Shown: positions 32,787-42,781, counted from the first letter of the stretch. The stretch is 64,000 nt of DNA from Rhodospirillaceae bacterium bin65 (GCA_002238725.1 MPMX01000003.1:82431-146430), one strand, 5' to 3'. The notes: generated by a model not told the origin, from the sequence alone. A program made the numbers and translations.

Positions 32787-33998
32787 TCAAAACGACCGCG
32801 GCAGGCCGAGGACGTGTTCGGCGATGTAGCTGAGGATCAGGTTGGTCGAGATCGGCGCAATCTGGTAGAGCCGGGTTTCCCGGAACTTGCGCTCGACGTC
32901 GTATTCCTCGGCGAAGGCGAAGCCGCCGTGGGCCTGCATGCACATGTTGGCGGCCTCCCAGGCGGCATCGGCGGCGAGCATCTTGGCCATGTTGGCCTCG
33001 GCGCCGGGCTTTTCGCCGGCGTCGAACAGGCAGGCCGCCTTCCGCACCATCAGGTCGGCGGCCTCGGTCGCGGCGTAGGCCTTGGCGATCGGGAACTGGA
33101 TGCCCTGGTTCTGGCCGATCGGCCGGCCGAACACCGTGCGCTCGCGGGCATAGGCCGTGCCCTTGTCGATGAACCAGCGGGCGTCGCCGATGCATTCCGC
33201 GCCGATCAGCACCCGCTCGGCGTTCATGCCGTCCAGGATGTAGCGGAAGCCCTGCCCTTCCGTACCGATCAGGTTTTCGGCCGGCACTTCCAGGTCGTCG
33301 AAAAAGACCTCGGTGGTGGCGTGGTTGATCATGGTGCGGATCGGCCGGATGGTCAGGCCGTTGCCCCGCGCCTCGCGCATGTCGACGACGAAGACGGACA
33401 GGCCTTCCGTCCGCTTTTTCGTTTCCTCCCTGGGCGTCGTTCGGGCGAGCAGCAGCATCAGGTCCGAATGTTCGGCGCGCGAGGTCCAGACCTTCTGGCC
33501 GTTCACGACGTAGCGGTCGTTGCCTTTCTTCTCCGCCACCGTGCGCAGGGAGAGGGTGTCGGTGCCGCTGCCCGGTTCGGTGACGCCGAAGGCCTGGAGC
33601 CGCAAATCGCCCGAGGCGATGCCCGGCAGCCAGCGGTCCTTCTGTTCCGAGGAGCCGTGACGCAGGATCGTGCCCATGATGTACATCTGGGCATGGCAGG
33701 CCGCGCCGTTACAGCCGCTCTTGTGAATCTCCTCCAGGATGGCGGTCGCCGCGCGCAGACCGAGGCCGCTGCCGCCGTAATCCTCCGGGATCAGCACGGC
33801 GAGGAAGCCGGCTTCGGTCAGCGCGCGCACGAACTCCGTCGGGTAGGCGCGCTCCCGGTCCTTCTCGCGCCAGTATTCGCCCGGATAGCCGGCGCACAGG
33901 GCGCGCACGGACTGGCGGATCGCCTCGATCTCCGGGTCCGGGGCGTAGGGGTTGGCGGCGACGTTGTCGGCGGGCGGGGCAGTCTCGACGATGGTCAT
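32787..33998 (-). CDS. Acyl-CoA dehydrogenase family protein
   Basis: A 403-aa acyl-CoA dehydrogenase. The FAD- and substrate-binding middle region has FGVTEPGSGTDTLSLRTVA and NGQKVWTSRAEHSDLML. A C-terminal helical domain follows with ARERTVFGRPIGQNQGIQFP and QAHGGFAFAEEYDVERKFRE. The usual catalytic Glu in the C-terminal YEGTSE motif is absent: the sequence reads LYQIAPISTNLILSYI. A Glu in GMNAERVLIGAE occupies the place of the catalytic base in isovaleryl-CoA dehydrogenase, so it may work that way. Electrons would go to ETF and ETF-QO (11.3 kb). ATG 33998 gives the usual length. Confidence 0.88.
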   Translation of the reverse strand: MTIVETAPPADNVAANPYAPDPEIEAIRQSVRALCAGYPGEYWREKDRERAYPTEFVRALTEAGFLAVLIPEDYGGSGLGLRAATAILEEIHKSGCNGAACHAQMYIMGTILRHGSSEQKDRWLPGIASGDLRLQAFGVTEPGSGTDTLSLRTVAEKKGNDRYVVNGQKVWTSRAEHSDLMLLLARTTPREETKKRTEGLSVFVVDMREARGNGLTIRPIRTMINHATTEVFFDDLEVPAENLIGTEGQGFRYILDGMNAERVLIGAECIGDARWFIDKGTAYARERTVFGRPIGQNQGIQFPIAKAYAATEAADLMVRKAACLFDAGEKPGAEANMAKMLAADAAWEAANMCMQAHGGFAFAEEYDVERKFRETRLYQIAPISTNLILSYIAEHVLGLPRSF

Positions 33999-34103
33999 GG
34001 TTCGCACTCTCCGGCGGCAGCCCCGGCCTAAGGCATGTCCGCCGGCAAGGGAAGCGGACACGCCCGCGCGGCGCATTGATTCCGGACCAACGGACCACCG
34101 GCG

Positions 34104-34121
34104 GTCCGGCGAATACCGGAC
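34104..34121. promoter_or_regulatory. Inverted repeat upstream of higBA, candidate operator
   Basis: A perfect inverted repeat, GTCCGG and CCGGAC separated by CGAATA, lies 58 bases before the higB start. A TATCAT at 34124-34129 directly after it could be a -10 element. HigA-type antitoxins repress their own operon at such palindromes. The -35 is not convincing and binding is inferred. Confidence 0.4.
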
Positions 34122-34178
34122 ACTATCATTGTAAGGCAACACTTGACATTTCCGCAGCCGACCGCCACTTTTGCAACC

Positions 34179-34460
34179 GTGATCGGAAGCATTCGGCATA
34201 AGGCGCTCCGGAACTACTGGACCAAGGGCCGGACGCGTGGCCTGAACGCCGAATGGATCGGCAGGCTGCGCCGGATACTCTCGGCGCTCGAAGCCGCCGA
34301 AAGGCCGGAGCAAATGAAGTATCCTGGATCGTATTTTCATCCCCTGAAGGGCGACCGGGCCGGCCGCTATGCCGTCCGTCTGACGGCCAATTTTCGCGTG
34401 ACGTTCGGATGGGACGGCGACCGCGCAACCGATGTGGATATCGAGGACTATCACCGATGA
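34179..34460 (+). CDS. higB: HigB/RelE-family toxin
   Basis: A 93-aa toxin of the HigB (RelE/ParE superfamily) type, a ribosome-dependent or RNA-cleaving endoribonuclease. SIRHKALRNYWTKGRTRGLN, the long RLRRILSALEAAERPEQMKYPG segment, HPLKGDRAGRYAVRLTANFRVTF and the VDIEDYHR tail match the plasmid-maintenance killer pattern. I chose GTG 34179 because the family N terminus begins with this VIGSIRHK; a TTG at 34143 would add twelve atypical residues. Its TGA overlaps the higA start by four bases. Confidence 0.9.
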   Translation: MIGSIRHKALRNYWTKGRTRGLNAEWIGRLRRILSALEAAERPEQMKYPGSYFHPLKGDRAGRYAVRLTANFRVTFGWDGDRATDVDIEDYHR

Positions 34461-34762
34461 TCGAACGGCATCCCTCCATTGACCCGGTGCATCCGGGCGA
34501 AATACTTCGCGAGGACATCCTTCCTGCCGTATCGATGAGCAGGACAGCGGTGGCGGAATCGCTCGGCATATCCCGTCAGTCGCTTTACGCCATCCTTAAC
34601 GAGAAGCAGCCGGTCACCGCCGAAATGGCGGTTCGCTTCGGCAAACTGTTCGGTAACGGCACCAGCTTCTGGATCAACCTGCAACGGCTGCACGATATGG
34701 CGCGTGCGGAACGCGAAGTGGACGTGTCGGGGATACCGACGCTCGAGGTGCGGGCTCGCTGA
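34457..34762 (+). CDS. higA: HigA-family antitoxin
   Basis: A 101-aa HigA antitoxin with an XRE-type helix-turn-helix: HPGEILREDILPAVSMSRTAVAESLGISRQSLYAIL, then NEKQPVTAEMAVRFGKLFGNGTSFWINLQ, which is the standard HigA order. It neutralises HigB and represses the pair. ATG 34457 overlaps the toxin stop codon (ATGA), so translation is coupled, toxin first as in HigBA modules. Confidence 0.92.
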   Translation: MIERHPSIDPVHPGEILREDILPAVSMSRTAVAESLGISRQSLYAILNEKQPVTAEMAVRFGKLFGNGTSFWINLQRLHDMARAEREVDVSGIPTLEVRAR

Positions 34763-34870
34763 ATCTGTAAACGCTGCGGGCGGATGCGCCGCGCGGTCCG
34801 ATGGCGCGTCGCAGGATGCCTTGGGGAAGTTCGGCTTGCCAATCGCCACGGCCGCCGCTTCAATCCGGCC

Positions 34871-35722
34871 ATGGACGGCAGCGCCACCGCAACCGGATTG
34901 ACCGTCGTGCCGATTGCTCCTGCGATCGGCGCGGAAATCCACGGGGTCGATCTGGCGGCCGACCCGTCCGACGCCACCGTGGCGGCGATCCGCCGGGCGC
35001 TGCTCGACCATCTGGTGATCTTCTTCCGCGATCAGCAGATAACGCCAGCGCAGCAGCTCGCCTTCGCCCGCTGCTTCGGCACACCGGTGCCCTATCCCAT
35101 GGTCGACGGGATCGACGGATTTCCGGAAATCGCGCCGGTTCTCAAGCTGGAGCATGAGCGGGTCAATTTCGGCGGCGTCTGGCATTCGGACACGACCTAT
35201 ACGCAACAGCCGCCGATGGGCGCAATGCTGGCGGCGCGGGAGTTGCCGCCGGTCGGCGGCGACACCCTGTTCGCGAACCAGTATCGTGCCTGGGAAACCC
35301 TGTCCGAAGGGATGAAGGCCATGCTCCGGCCGCTGCGGGCGGTCAACAGTTCGGCCAAGGCTTCGGCCCGGATCACCCGTAACCGCGGCAACGCCGGCGG
35401 AACCGGCGCGGACGAGAAGACGCTGAAAGAAGCCGTCCACCCGGTCATGCGCACTCATCCGGAAACCGGCCGGCCGGCGCTCTACGTCAACGCCGGGCAC
35501 ACGACGCGCTTCGAGGGCATGACCGAGGCCGAAAGCGCGCCCATCCTGGACTTTCTGTTCCGCCACCAGACCCAGGCGGAGTTCACCTGCCGCTTCGTCT
35601 GGACCCCCGGCGCGCTGGCCTTCTGGGACAACCGGGCGTCCCAGCACTATCCGCTCAACGACTATCACGGCCACCGGCGCCTCATGCACCGCATCTCAAT
35701 CGCCGGCGACCGGCCGGCCTGA
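34871..35722 (+). CDS. TauD/TfdA-family dioxygenase
   Basis: A 283-aa Fe(II)/2-oxoglutarate-dependent dioxygenase. The metal ligands are His105 and Asp107 in GGVWHSDTTYTQ and the distal His259 in NRASQHYPLND; Arg270, eleven residues later, is well placed to bind 2-oxoglutarate. GGDTLFANQYRAWETLS and ALYVNAGHTTRFEGM are family features. TauD/TfdA enzymes oxidise taurine, 2,4-D and related acids. The substrate here is unknown. The TauE/SafE exporters elsewhere would fit a sulfonate theme, but they are not adjacent. Confidence 0.9.
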   Translation: MDGSATATGLTVVPIAPAIGAEIHGVDLAADPSDATVAAIRRALLDHLVIFFRDQQITPAQQLAFARCFGTPVPYPMVDGIDGFPEIAPVLKLEHERVNFGGVWHSDTTYTQQPPMGAMLAARELPPVGGDTLFANQYRAWETLSEGMKAMLRPLRAVNSSAKASARITRNRGNAGGTGADEKTLKEAVHPVMRTHPETGRPALYVNAGHTTRFEGMTEAESAPILDFLFRHQTQAEFTCRFVWTPGALAFWDNRASQHYPLNDYHGHRRLMHRISIAGDRPA

Positions 35723-35827
35723 ACGGCAACGGAAGGCGCCGGGCGGGCGCTATTGGCCGCTTCCGCAGCGGCCCGGCTTCTGGCACCAATGCGCCCGCAC
35801 CCCGTTTCGCCGCGATTCGCTCCCGCC

Positions 35828-37531
35828 ATGCCCGCCGCCGATTCCTCCGCCCCTTCCAACGACAGCCCGCGCGACTTTATCCGCGAGATCGTGCGCGCCG
35901 ATCTGGCGAGCGGCAAGGAAAGCGGCGTCGTCACCCGGTTTCCGCCCGAGCCCAACGGCTATCTGCATATCGGCCACGCCAAATCGATCTGCCTGAATTT
36001 CGGCGTCGCGGCGGAGTTCGGCGGGCGCTGCCATCTGCGCTTCGACGACACCAACCCGCTCAAGGAGGAACAGCTCTATATCGACGCCATCGAGGCGGAC
36101 GTGCGCTGGCTCGGCTTCGACTGGGGCGATCATCTCCACCACGCTTCAGACCATTTCGACCGGCTCTACGAATGGGCCGAGCATCTGGTCGAACGGGGCC
36201 TCGCCTATGTCGACGACCAGTCGGCCGAGGAGGTGCGCGCCAGCCGCGGCACGCTCACCGAACCCGGCAAGAACAGCCCGTTCCGCGACCGCACGCCGGC
36301 CGAGAACCTGGACCTGCTGCGCCGCATGAAGGCCGGCGAATTCCCGGAGGGCGCAAGGGTGCTGCGCGCGAAGATCGACATGGCGAGCGGCAACATCAAC
36401 CTGCGCGACCCGACGCTCTACCGCATCCTGCACGCCGCCCATCCGCGCACCGGCGACCGCTGGAAGATCTACCCGACCTACGATTTCGCCCACGGCCAGT
36501 CCGACGCCATCGAGCATGTCACCCACTCGATCTGCACCATGGAGTTCGAGGATCACCGGCCGCTCTACGACTGGCTGGTCGAGCATCTGCCGGCGCCGTC
36601 GCGGCCATACCAGTATGAGTTCGCCCGGCTCAATCTCGGCCACACGGTGCTGTCGAAGCGCCGGCTGATCCGGCTGGTCGAGGAGGGCCATGTCGCCGGC
36701 TGGGACGATCCGCGGATGCCGACGCTCGCCGGCCTGCGCCGGCGCGGCGTGCCGGCGGCCGGCCTCCGCGAATTCATCCGGCGCATCGGCGTCGCCAAGG
36801 CCGACAACCTGGTCGAGGCGGCCCAGTTCGACGCCGCGGTCCGCGACGTGCTCAACGAGGCCGCGCCGCGCCGCATGGCGGTGCTCGACCCGCTGAAGGT
36901 CGTCATCGAGAACTGGCCGGAGGGCGAGGTCGATTGGCTGCCCGCCGCCAACCATCCGGCCGACCCGGACCGCGGCGCCCGCGACATCCCGTTCGGGCGC
37001 GAATTGTGGATCGAGCGCAGCGACTTCATGGAGGATCCGCCGAAGAAGTTCTTCCGCCTCGCGCCGGGCCGGGAGGTGCGGCTGCGCTTCGCCTACCTGG
37101 CGACCTGCACCGGCGTGGTGCGCGATGCCGACGGCGAGATCGTGGAACTGCGCTGCACCGTCGATCCGGCCTCGCGCGGCGGCGCGGCGCCCGACGGCCG
37201 CAAGGTCCGCGGCACGATCCACTGGGTCTCCGCGGGCCACGCGGCCGATGCCGAGGTCCGGCTCTACGACCGGCTGTTCAGCGCCGAAATCCCCGGCAAC
37301 GGCGGCCGCGACTGGCTCGACGACCTGAACCCGGAGTCGCTCAAGGTCATCCGCAACGCAAAGCTGGAACCGGCGCTTGCCGGGGCCGAACCGGGCGAGA
37401 CTCTGCAGTTCGAGCGCACCGGCTATTTCGCGCCCGACCCCGATGGCTTCCGGGACGGCAGCCCCGCCCGCCCGGTCTTCAACCGCACCGTCACCCTGCG
37501 CGACAGCTGGGCGAAGCAGGCGGGGCGGTAG
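35828..37531 (+). CDS. glnS: Glutamine--tRNA ligase
   Basis: A 567-aa class Ib aminoacyl-tRNA synthetase. HIGH is at about residues 47-50 ([11 protein letters not shown]), the KMSKS equivalent is VLSKRRL, and [20 protein letters not shown] is the GlnRS-specific segment that separates it from GluRS. The C-terminal anticodon-binding barrel is present ([20 protein letters not shown]). It charges tRNA-Gln directly. Many alphaproteobacteria use GatCAB amidation instead, so its presence is informative. ATG 35828 is preferred because upstream in-frame residues are Ala/Arg-rich. Confidence 0.93.
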   Translation: MPAADSSAPSNDSPRDFIREIVRADLASGKESGVVTRFPPEPNGYLHIGHAKSICLNFGVAAEFGGRCHLRFDDTNPLKEEQLYIDAIEADVRWLGFDWGDHLHHASDHFDRLYEWAEHLVERGLAYVDDQSAEEVRASRGTLTEPGKNSPFRDRTPAENLDLLRRMKAGEFPEGARVLRAKIDMASGNINLRDPTLYRILHAAHPRTGDRWKIYPTYDFAHGQSDAIEHVTHSICTMEFEDHRPLYDWLVEHLPAPSRPYQYEFARLNLGHTVLSKRRLIRLVEEGHVAGWDDPRMPTLAGLRRRGVPAAGLREFIRRIGVAKADNLVEAAQFDAAVRDVLNEAAPRRMAVLDPLKVVIENWPEGEVDWLPAANHPADPDRGARDIPFGRELWIERSDFMEDPPKKFFRLAPGREVRLRFAYLATCTGVVRDADGEIVELRCTVDPASRGGAAPDGRKVRGTIHWVSAGHAADAEVRLYDRLFSAEIPGNGGRDWLDDLNPESLKVIRNAKLEPALAGAEPGETLQFERTGYFAPDPDGFRDGSPARPVFNRTVTLRDSWAKQAGR

Positions 37532-37571
37532 CGGCAGTTGCCGACCCGCCGGTGCTGGCCGAAAGGCCCTC

Positions 37572-39134
37572 CTACGGCCGCTTCACCAGGGACCAGGCGA
37601 GTTCTCTGGCTTCCTCCTCCGTGTCGACGATCCGGTCCTTCGGGATGCGGTCGAGGACGCCGAAGGTGTAAAGGGTCCGGGAGATCCGGCTTAGATCGCC
37701 GAAGATGACGACTTCGGTCCCCGTCTGCTTCGCCCGGTCGATGAGCACGCAGATCACGTTCGCTGCACTGTCGTCGATATGCGTCGTGCCGGAAAAGTCG
37801 AAGATCACGACGTCGTGGTCGCGGATATCCTCGCCGGCCTGCCGGATCAGCTTGCGCGACGACGACACCGTGAAGGTGCCGCGAAACGCCAGAAGGCCGA
37901 CATGCGCATCGAACGTGTCGGCCGCAGGATCGAAGGTGGAATCGAGGATCGGGACGGAAACCACGCTGTCCAGCTCAAGGGATTCGATCCGCGAGGCGTT
38001 GACGATGTTCGCGGCGATGACGCCGAGCACGATCGCGAAGAACGGATCGATGAAGATGGTCGCGCCCATGGTCAGGAGCATGACCGACGAGAATTTCGCG
38101 TCCATCCGGCGGAGCTTCCGCAGGAAGGAAAAGTCGATCATCTTCCAGCCGACGAGCATGACGATGGCGGTGAGCGCCGCGATCGGCAGCGGCGCAACAT
38201 AGGGGCCGAGGCTGAGAATGAGCGCCGCGATGATGAGCAGGCAGATGACCCCCGCGATCACGGTTTTGCCGCCGAACCGGCGCGCCGACATGGTGGCGAT
38301 GGTTGCGCCGCCCGGAAGGACGCCGGCGGCGCCCGCGACCAGATTGCCGAGGCCCTGGGCGAGCAGCTCGCGATTCGGGTTGTGCTGCGAGTTGGTGAAC
38401 GTATCGGCGAGGAGCGACCACATCAGGCTGTAGACCGAACTGATGAGGGCGACCAGGGCCGCCGGACCGACGGCTTCGGACAGGAATTCGAGCGACGGCG
38501 TCTCGAGGACGGGGACAGGCAGGCCGACGGGAACGGGCCCGAGCCGTTCGGCGCCGGGCAGGAACACCGTCACGAGCCAGCCGATCGCGACAACGGCAAG
38601 CGCCGATGGCAGGAGTTTGCCGGCTCTTGCCGGCCATACGGCCATCAAGACCAGGCCGCCGCCGGCGATCGCGAGGTCGGCTGCGCCGAGGTGGAACAGC
38701 TTGTAGGCCTGTTTCCAGAGCAGCAGCACGCCGATGCCGGACATGAACCCGGTCAGCACGATGTGCGGCATGTAGGAGACGAAACGCCCGATTCCGGCGA
38801 GCCCGAGGCCGATCTGCATGGCGCCGGCCATGACGATGATGACGGCAATTTCGGACAGGCTGTACTGGTCTCCGGTGACCAGGGTGGCGGTGATGACCGC
38901 GAGCACGGCGCTGGGGCCGCTTACCAGGGCGCGCGTGCCACCGCACGCCGCGGCAACGAACCCGACCAGGACGCCGCACCAGAGCCCCGCAAGCGGACCC
39001 AGGCCGGAGATGACGCCGAGCGCCATTGCCGTCGGGACGTAGTTGGCCGACAGGGTTATGCCGGCCTTGAGGTCCGCCGAGAAGACCGGGGCCGTATAGG
39101 GCGGCCGTTTCTCGTTCCGCAGACTTTCGAACAT
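37572..39134 (-). CDS. SulP-family inorganic anion transporter with C-terminal STAS domain
   Basis: A 520-aa transporter. Twelve or so hydrophobic segments make up the Sulfate_transp core, with TRALVSGPSAVLAVITATLVTG being the conserved SulP helix. The last ~115 residues form a STAS domain (VVIFDFSGTTHIDDSAANVICVLIDRAKQTGTEVVI, with the usual Asp-Ser switch). SulP proteins carry sulfate, bicarbonate or other anions across the inner membrane. ATG 39134 has a GGAGG site. It is convergent with glnS and divergent from the NIPSNAP gene. Confidence 0.9.
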   Translation of the reverse strand: MFESLRNEKRPPYTAPVFSADLKAGITLSANYVPTAMALGVISGLGPLAGLWCGVLVGFVAAACGGTRALVSGPSAVLAVITATLVTGDQYSLSEIAVIIVMAGAMQIGLGLAGIGRFVSYMPHIVLTGFMSGIGVLLLWKQAYKLFHLGAADLAIAGGGLVLMAVWPARAGKLLPSALAVVAIGWLVTVFLPGAERLGPVPVGLPVPVLETPSLEFLSEAVGPAALVALISSVYSLMWSLLADTFTNSQHNPNRELLAQGLGNLVAGAAGVLPGGATIATMSARRFGGKTVIAGVICLLIIAALILSLGPYVAPLPIAALTAIVMLVGWKMIDFSFLRKLRRMDAKFSSVMLLTMGATIFIDPFFAIVLGVIAANIVNASRIESLELDSVVSVPILDSTFDPAADTFDAHVGLLAFRGTFTVSSSRKLIRQAGEDIRDHDVVIFDFSGTTHIDDSAANVICVLIDRAKQTGTEVVIFGDLSRISRTLYTFGVLDRIPKDRIVDTEEEARELAWSLVKRP

Positions 39135-39280
39135 TGCGATCCTCCGTCGGTCTCAAGGCAGTACAGGAGGATTGGGCGATTATCAATTTTGTCGGGTTCC
39201 GGCAGGGGACCGAATTGTGCATATTGACGGTCGGGCAAACCTGCCGGATCAGGCCTTCCGGCAATCCAGGAAGATCGACA

Positions 39281-39913
39281 ATGATATATGAAATGAGAAC
39301 GGTCACGTACAAACCGGGTGCGATGTCCGAGGTTCTGTCCGTCAACCAAAAGACACACGAAATCTTCAGCCCGAAATACGGGGAGACTTTGGGGTTGTGG
39401 ACAGCCGAAATCGGCGCGCTCAACAGGCTCTGGCGGCTTTGCGCCTACGACGACTATGGGGATTACCGGCAGAAGCGGGCGGCGCTGGCAAAAGACGCCC
39501 GCTGGCAAAACGAACATCTATCGAAGGTGTCGCATCACATCTTGCAGCACGAGGCGCGGATGTTGACGCCGGTCATGCCGGTGCAGGCCCCGGAGGCCGC
39601 CGGCAACATTTACGAATACCGCTATTACAGGACGGCGCCGGGGCAGGTCTCCCGGTATGCCTCGGAGATGGAGCGGGCGGCGTCGGTCCGCAAGAAACAT
39701 GTGTGCGACGTCGGCATGTGGATCACGGAAGCGGGCCTGCCGGACGAGTTCTCGCACATGGTTGCACATCCCTCCATGGAGGCCCGGACAGCGCAGCGCG
39801 CGGCCCTGATGGCGGATGCTGAGTGGGCGGAAATCCAGAGTGAAATCGCGCAGTTGCTCGTCGATGCCCGTTCCGAAATCCTGGTTCCGCTTGCCTGGTC
39901 CAAAATGCGCTAG
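39281..39913 (+). CDS. NIPSNAP-family protein
   Basis: A 210-aa protein with two ferredoxin-like alpha/beta halves. Each carries the NIPSNAP pattern: MIYEMRTVTYKPGAMSEVL and YEYRYYRTAPGQVSRYASEM, each followed by a region ending in W or H plus a helical stretch (LGLWTAEIGALNRLWRLCAY, DVGMWITEAGLPDEFSHMV). The family has no single established activity; members often accompany catabolic enzymes. It is divergent from the SulP gene and upstream of polA with a 63-base gap. Confidence 0.85.
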   Translation: MIYEMRTVTYKPGAMSEVLSVNQKTHEIFSPKYGETLGLWTAEIGALNRLWRLCAYDDYGDYRQKRAALAKDARWQNEHLSKVSHHILQHEARMLTPVMPVQAPEAAGNIYEYRYYRTAPGQVSRYASEMERAASVRKKHVCDVGMWITEAGLPDEFSHMVAHPSMEARTAQRAALMADAEWAEIQSEIAQLLVDARSEILVPLAWSKMR

Positions 39914-39976
39914 GTTTCCTTGCGGCGGGAGCGGCGAAGGCCGCTCCCCGTCCCGGGGCCCTGACAAAGGACCGCC

Positions 39977-42772
39977 ATGCCTGCGCCGAACCTCTATCTG
40001 ATCGACGGCTCGGCCTATATCTTCCGGGCGTTCCACGCCATTCCGGCCGATTCATTCAAGCGCTCCGACGGCGTCCACACCAACGCCGTCAACGGCTTCT
40101 GCAACATGATCGTGAAGCTGATCGAGCAGGTGCGCTCAGATGGGCATGAGGATTACCTTGCGGTGATCTTCGACGCGTCGTCGAAGACCTTCCGCAACGA
40201 TTTGTACCCGGAATACAAGGCAAACCGCGACGAGCCGCCGGAGGAGTTGCGCCCGCAGTTCGCCCTGGTGCGCGACGCGACCCGCGCCTTCAACCTGCCC
40301 TGCATCGAGCTGGAAGGCTACGAGGCCGACGACCTGATCGCCACCTTCGCAAGAAAGGCGACGGCCAAGGGCTTCCAGACGGTCATCGTCTCGTCCGACA
40401 AGGATCTGATGCAGCTGGTGAACGACACGGTCACCATGTTCGATCCGATGAAGGACAAGCGGATCGCCGCCCCGGAGGTGGTCGAGAAATTCGGCGTGGC
40501 GCCGGACAAGGTGGTCGATGTCCAGTCGCTGATGGGCGACAGCACCGACAACGTACCCGGCGTGCCCGGCATCGGCCAGAAGACCGCGGCGCAGTTGATC
40601 GGCGAATACGGCGATCTGGACACGCTGCTGGCCCGGGCGTCGGAGATCAAACAGAACAAGCGGCGGGAGAACCTGATCGAATTCGCCGACCAGGCCCGCC
40701 TGTCGCGCGACCTGGTCGTGCTGAAGGACGATGTCCCGACCGATGCCGCGATCGAGGATTTCCGGCTGGAACCGCCGGAGCCGGAAACCCTGCTCGGCTT
40801 CCTGCGCGAGCAGGAGTTCCGCACCATCACCCGCCGGCTCGAGGCCGGTTTCGTCGAAGCCGGCCTGATCGAGGCGCAACCGGACGAGGCCGCCGATCCC
40901 GCGCCGGCGCCGGAGGCCGCGGTCTACGAAGCGGTGCAGGACGAGGCGCGGCTCGCCGAATGGATTGCGCTGGCGCGCGCGCGCGGCACCGTCGCCTTCG
41001 ATACCGAGACGACCTCGTTGAACGAAATGCGCGCCGAGCTGGTCGGCTTCTCGCTGGCGGTCGAGCCGGGCCGGGCCTGTTACGTCCCGCTCGCCCATGT
41101 CGCGCCGGGGTCCGAGGGCGGCGAAGCGCTGGCGCTCGACGGTGCGGCGGCGCCGGAGCAGATCCCGTTCGACCGTGCGCTCACCCTGCTGAAGGACCTG
41201 CTGGAAGACCCGGCGACCCTGAAGATCGGCCACAACATCAAGTACGACACGGTGGTGATGGCCGGCTACGGCATCGGGATCGCGCCGGTCGACGACACCA
41301 TGCTGCTCAGCTATGTCTGCGACGCCGGCCGGCACAAGCACGGCATGGACGACCTCGCCTGGCTCCATTTCGAGCACAGCACGATCAAGTACAGCGACAT
41401 CTGCGGCAAGGGCAAAGCGCAGATCGGCTTCGCCGAGGCAGAGCTGGACAAGGCGACCGACTATGCCGCCGAAGACGCCGACATCACCCTGCGGCTGCAC
41501 CGGCTGCTCAGGCCGCGCCTGGTCGCCGAGCGGGTGACGACCGTCTACGAGACGCTGGAGCGGCCGCTGATTCCGGTGCTGGCGCAGATGGAGCGCACCG
41601 GGATCAAGGTCGACGCCGGCCATCTCAAGCGCCTGTCGGGCGATTTCGAGCAGCGCATGGCCGGCTACGAGGCGGAGGTCTACGAGCTTGCCGGCGAACG
41701 CTTCGCCATCGGCTCGCCCAAGCAGCTCGGCGAAATCCTGTTCGACCGGATGGGCCTGGAGGGCGGCCGGAAAACCAAGACCGGCGCCTGGGGCACCGGG
41801 GCCGACGTGCTGGAAAGCCTGGCCGCCCAGGGCCACGACCTGCCGGCCCGGGTGCTGGACTGGCGGCAGCTTTCCAAGCTCAAAAGCACCTACACCGATG
41901 CGCTGGTGGCGGAGATCAACCCGAAAACCGGCCGGGTCCACACCTCCTACGCCATGGCGGTGGCCTCGACCGGGCGGCTCTCGTCCAACGATCCGAACCT
42001 GCAGAACATTCCGGTGCGGACCGAGGAAGGCCGGCGCATCCGCGAGGCCTTCGTGCCGGACGCCGGCTACACGCTGGTCTCGCTCGACTATTCCCAGATC
42101 GAGCTTCGGCTGCTCGCCCATGTCGCCGACATGCCGGTGCTCAAGGACGCCTTCCGCAATGGCGTCGATATCCACGCCATGACCGCCTCGGAGGTGTTCG
42201 GCGTGCCGGTGGACGGCATGGACCCGATGGTCCGGCGCCGCGCCAAGGCGATCAATTTCGGCATCATCTACGGCATCTCGGCGTTCGGGCTGGCCAACCA
42301 GCTGCGCATCGACCGCGGCGAGGCCCGCGCCTTCATCGACGCCTATTTCGCGAAATTCCCCGGCATCCGCGATTACATGGAGACGACCAAGGACTTCGCC
42401 CGGCGCAACGGCCATGTCGTGACGCCGTTCGGCCGCAAAATCCACGTCTCGGGGATCAACGACCGCAGCGCCTCGCACCGCGGCTTCGCCGAGCGCCAGG
42501 CGATCAATGCCCCGCTCCAGGGTGGCGCGGCCGACATCATCAAGCGCGCCATGATCCGCGTCCCCGCCGTGCTGGAGGCCGAAGGGCTGGGCGCCCGGAT
42601 GCTGCTCCAGGTCCATGACGAACTGCTGTTCGAGGTGCCGGAAGACGAGGTCGACCGCACCGTCGCCGCGCTCAAGCCGATGATGGAAGGCGCCGCCCTG
42701 CCGGCGGTCGACCTCTCCGTCCCCCTGGTTGTCGACGCCGGCGCCGCCGACAACTGGGCCGCGGCGCATTAG
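39977..42772 (+). CDS. polA: DNA polymerase I
   Basis: A 931-aa PolA with all three domains. The 5'-3' exonuclease domain begins with LYLIDGSAYIFRAFHAIPA and contains GYEADDLIA. The 3'-5' proofreading exonuclease is intact, with VAFDTETTSL in motif I and KIGHNIKYD in motif II. The polymerase has motif A (LDYSQIELRLLAHVADM), motif B (RRRAKAINFGIIYGIS) and motif C (LLQVHDELLFEVPED). It acts in repair and Okazaki-fragment maturation. It is convergent with the DUF2779 gene across 9 bases. Confidence 0.96.
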   Translation: MPAPNLYLIDGSAYIFRAFHAIPADSFKRSDGVHTNAVNGFCNMIVKLIEQVRSDGHEDYLAVIFDASSKTFRNDLYPEYKANRDEPPEELRPQFALVRDATRAFNLPCIELEGYEADDLIATFARKATAKGFQTVIVSSDKDLMQLVNDTVTMFDPMKDKRIAAPEVVEKFGVAPDKVVDVQSLMGDSTDNVPGVPGIGQKTAAQLIGEYGDLDTLLARASEIKQNKRRENLIEFADQARLSRDLVVLKDDVPTDAAIEDFRLEPPEPETLLGFLREQEFRTITRRLEAGFVEAGLIEAQPDEAADPAPAPEAAVYEAVQDEARLAEWIALARARGTVAFDTETTSLNEMRAELVGFSLAVEPGRACYVPLAHVAPGSEGGEALALDGAAAPEQIPFDRALTLLKDLLEDPATLKIGHNIKYDTVVMAGYGIGIAPVDDTMLLSYVCDAGRHKHGMDDLAWLHFEHSTIKYSDICGKGKAQIGFAEAELDKATDYAAEDADITLRLHRLLRPRLVAERVTTVYETLERPLIPVLAQMERTGIKVDAGHLKRLSGDFEQRMAGYEAEVYELAGERFAIGSPKQLGEILFDRMGLEGGRKTKTGAWGTGADVLESLAAQGHDLPARVLDWRQLSKLKSTYTDALVAEINPKTGRVHTSYAMAVASTGRLSSNDPNLQNIPVRTEEGRRIREAFVPDAGYTLVSLDYSQIELRLLAHVADMPVLKDAFRNGVDIHAMTASEVFGVPVDGMDPMVRRRAKAINFGIIYGISAFGLANQLRIDRGEARAFIDAYFAKFPGIRDYMETTKDFARRNGHVVTPFGRKIHVSGINDRSASHRGFAERQAINAPLQGGAADIIKRAMIRVPAVLEAEGLGARMLLQVHDELLFEVPEDEVDRTVAALKPMMEGAALPAVDLSVPLVVDAGAADNWAAAH

Positions 42773-42781
42773 GGCGACGGT

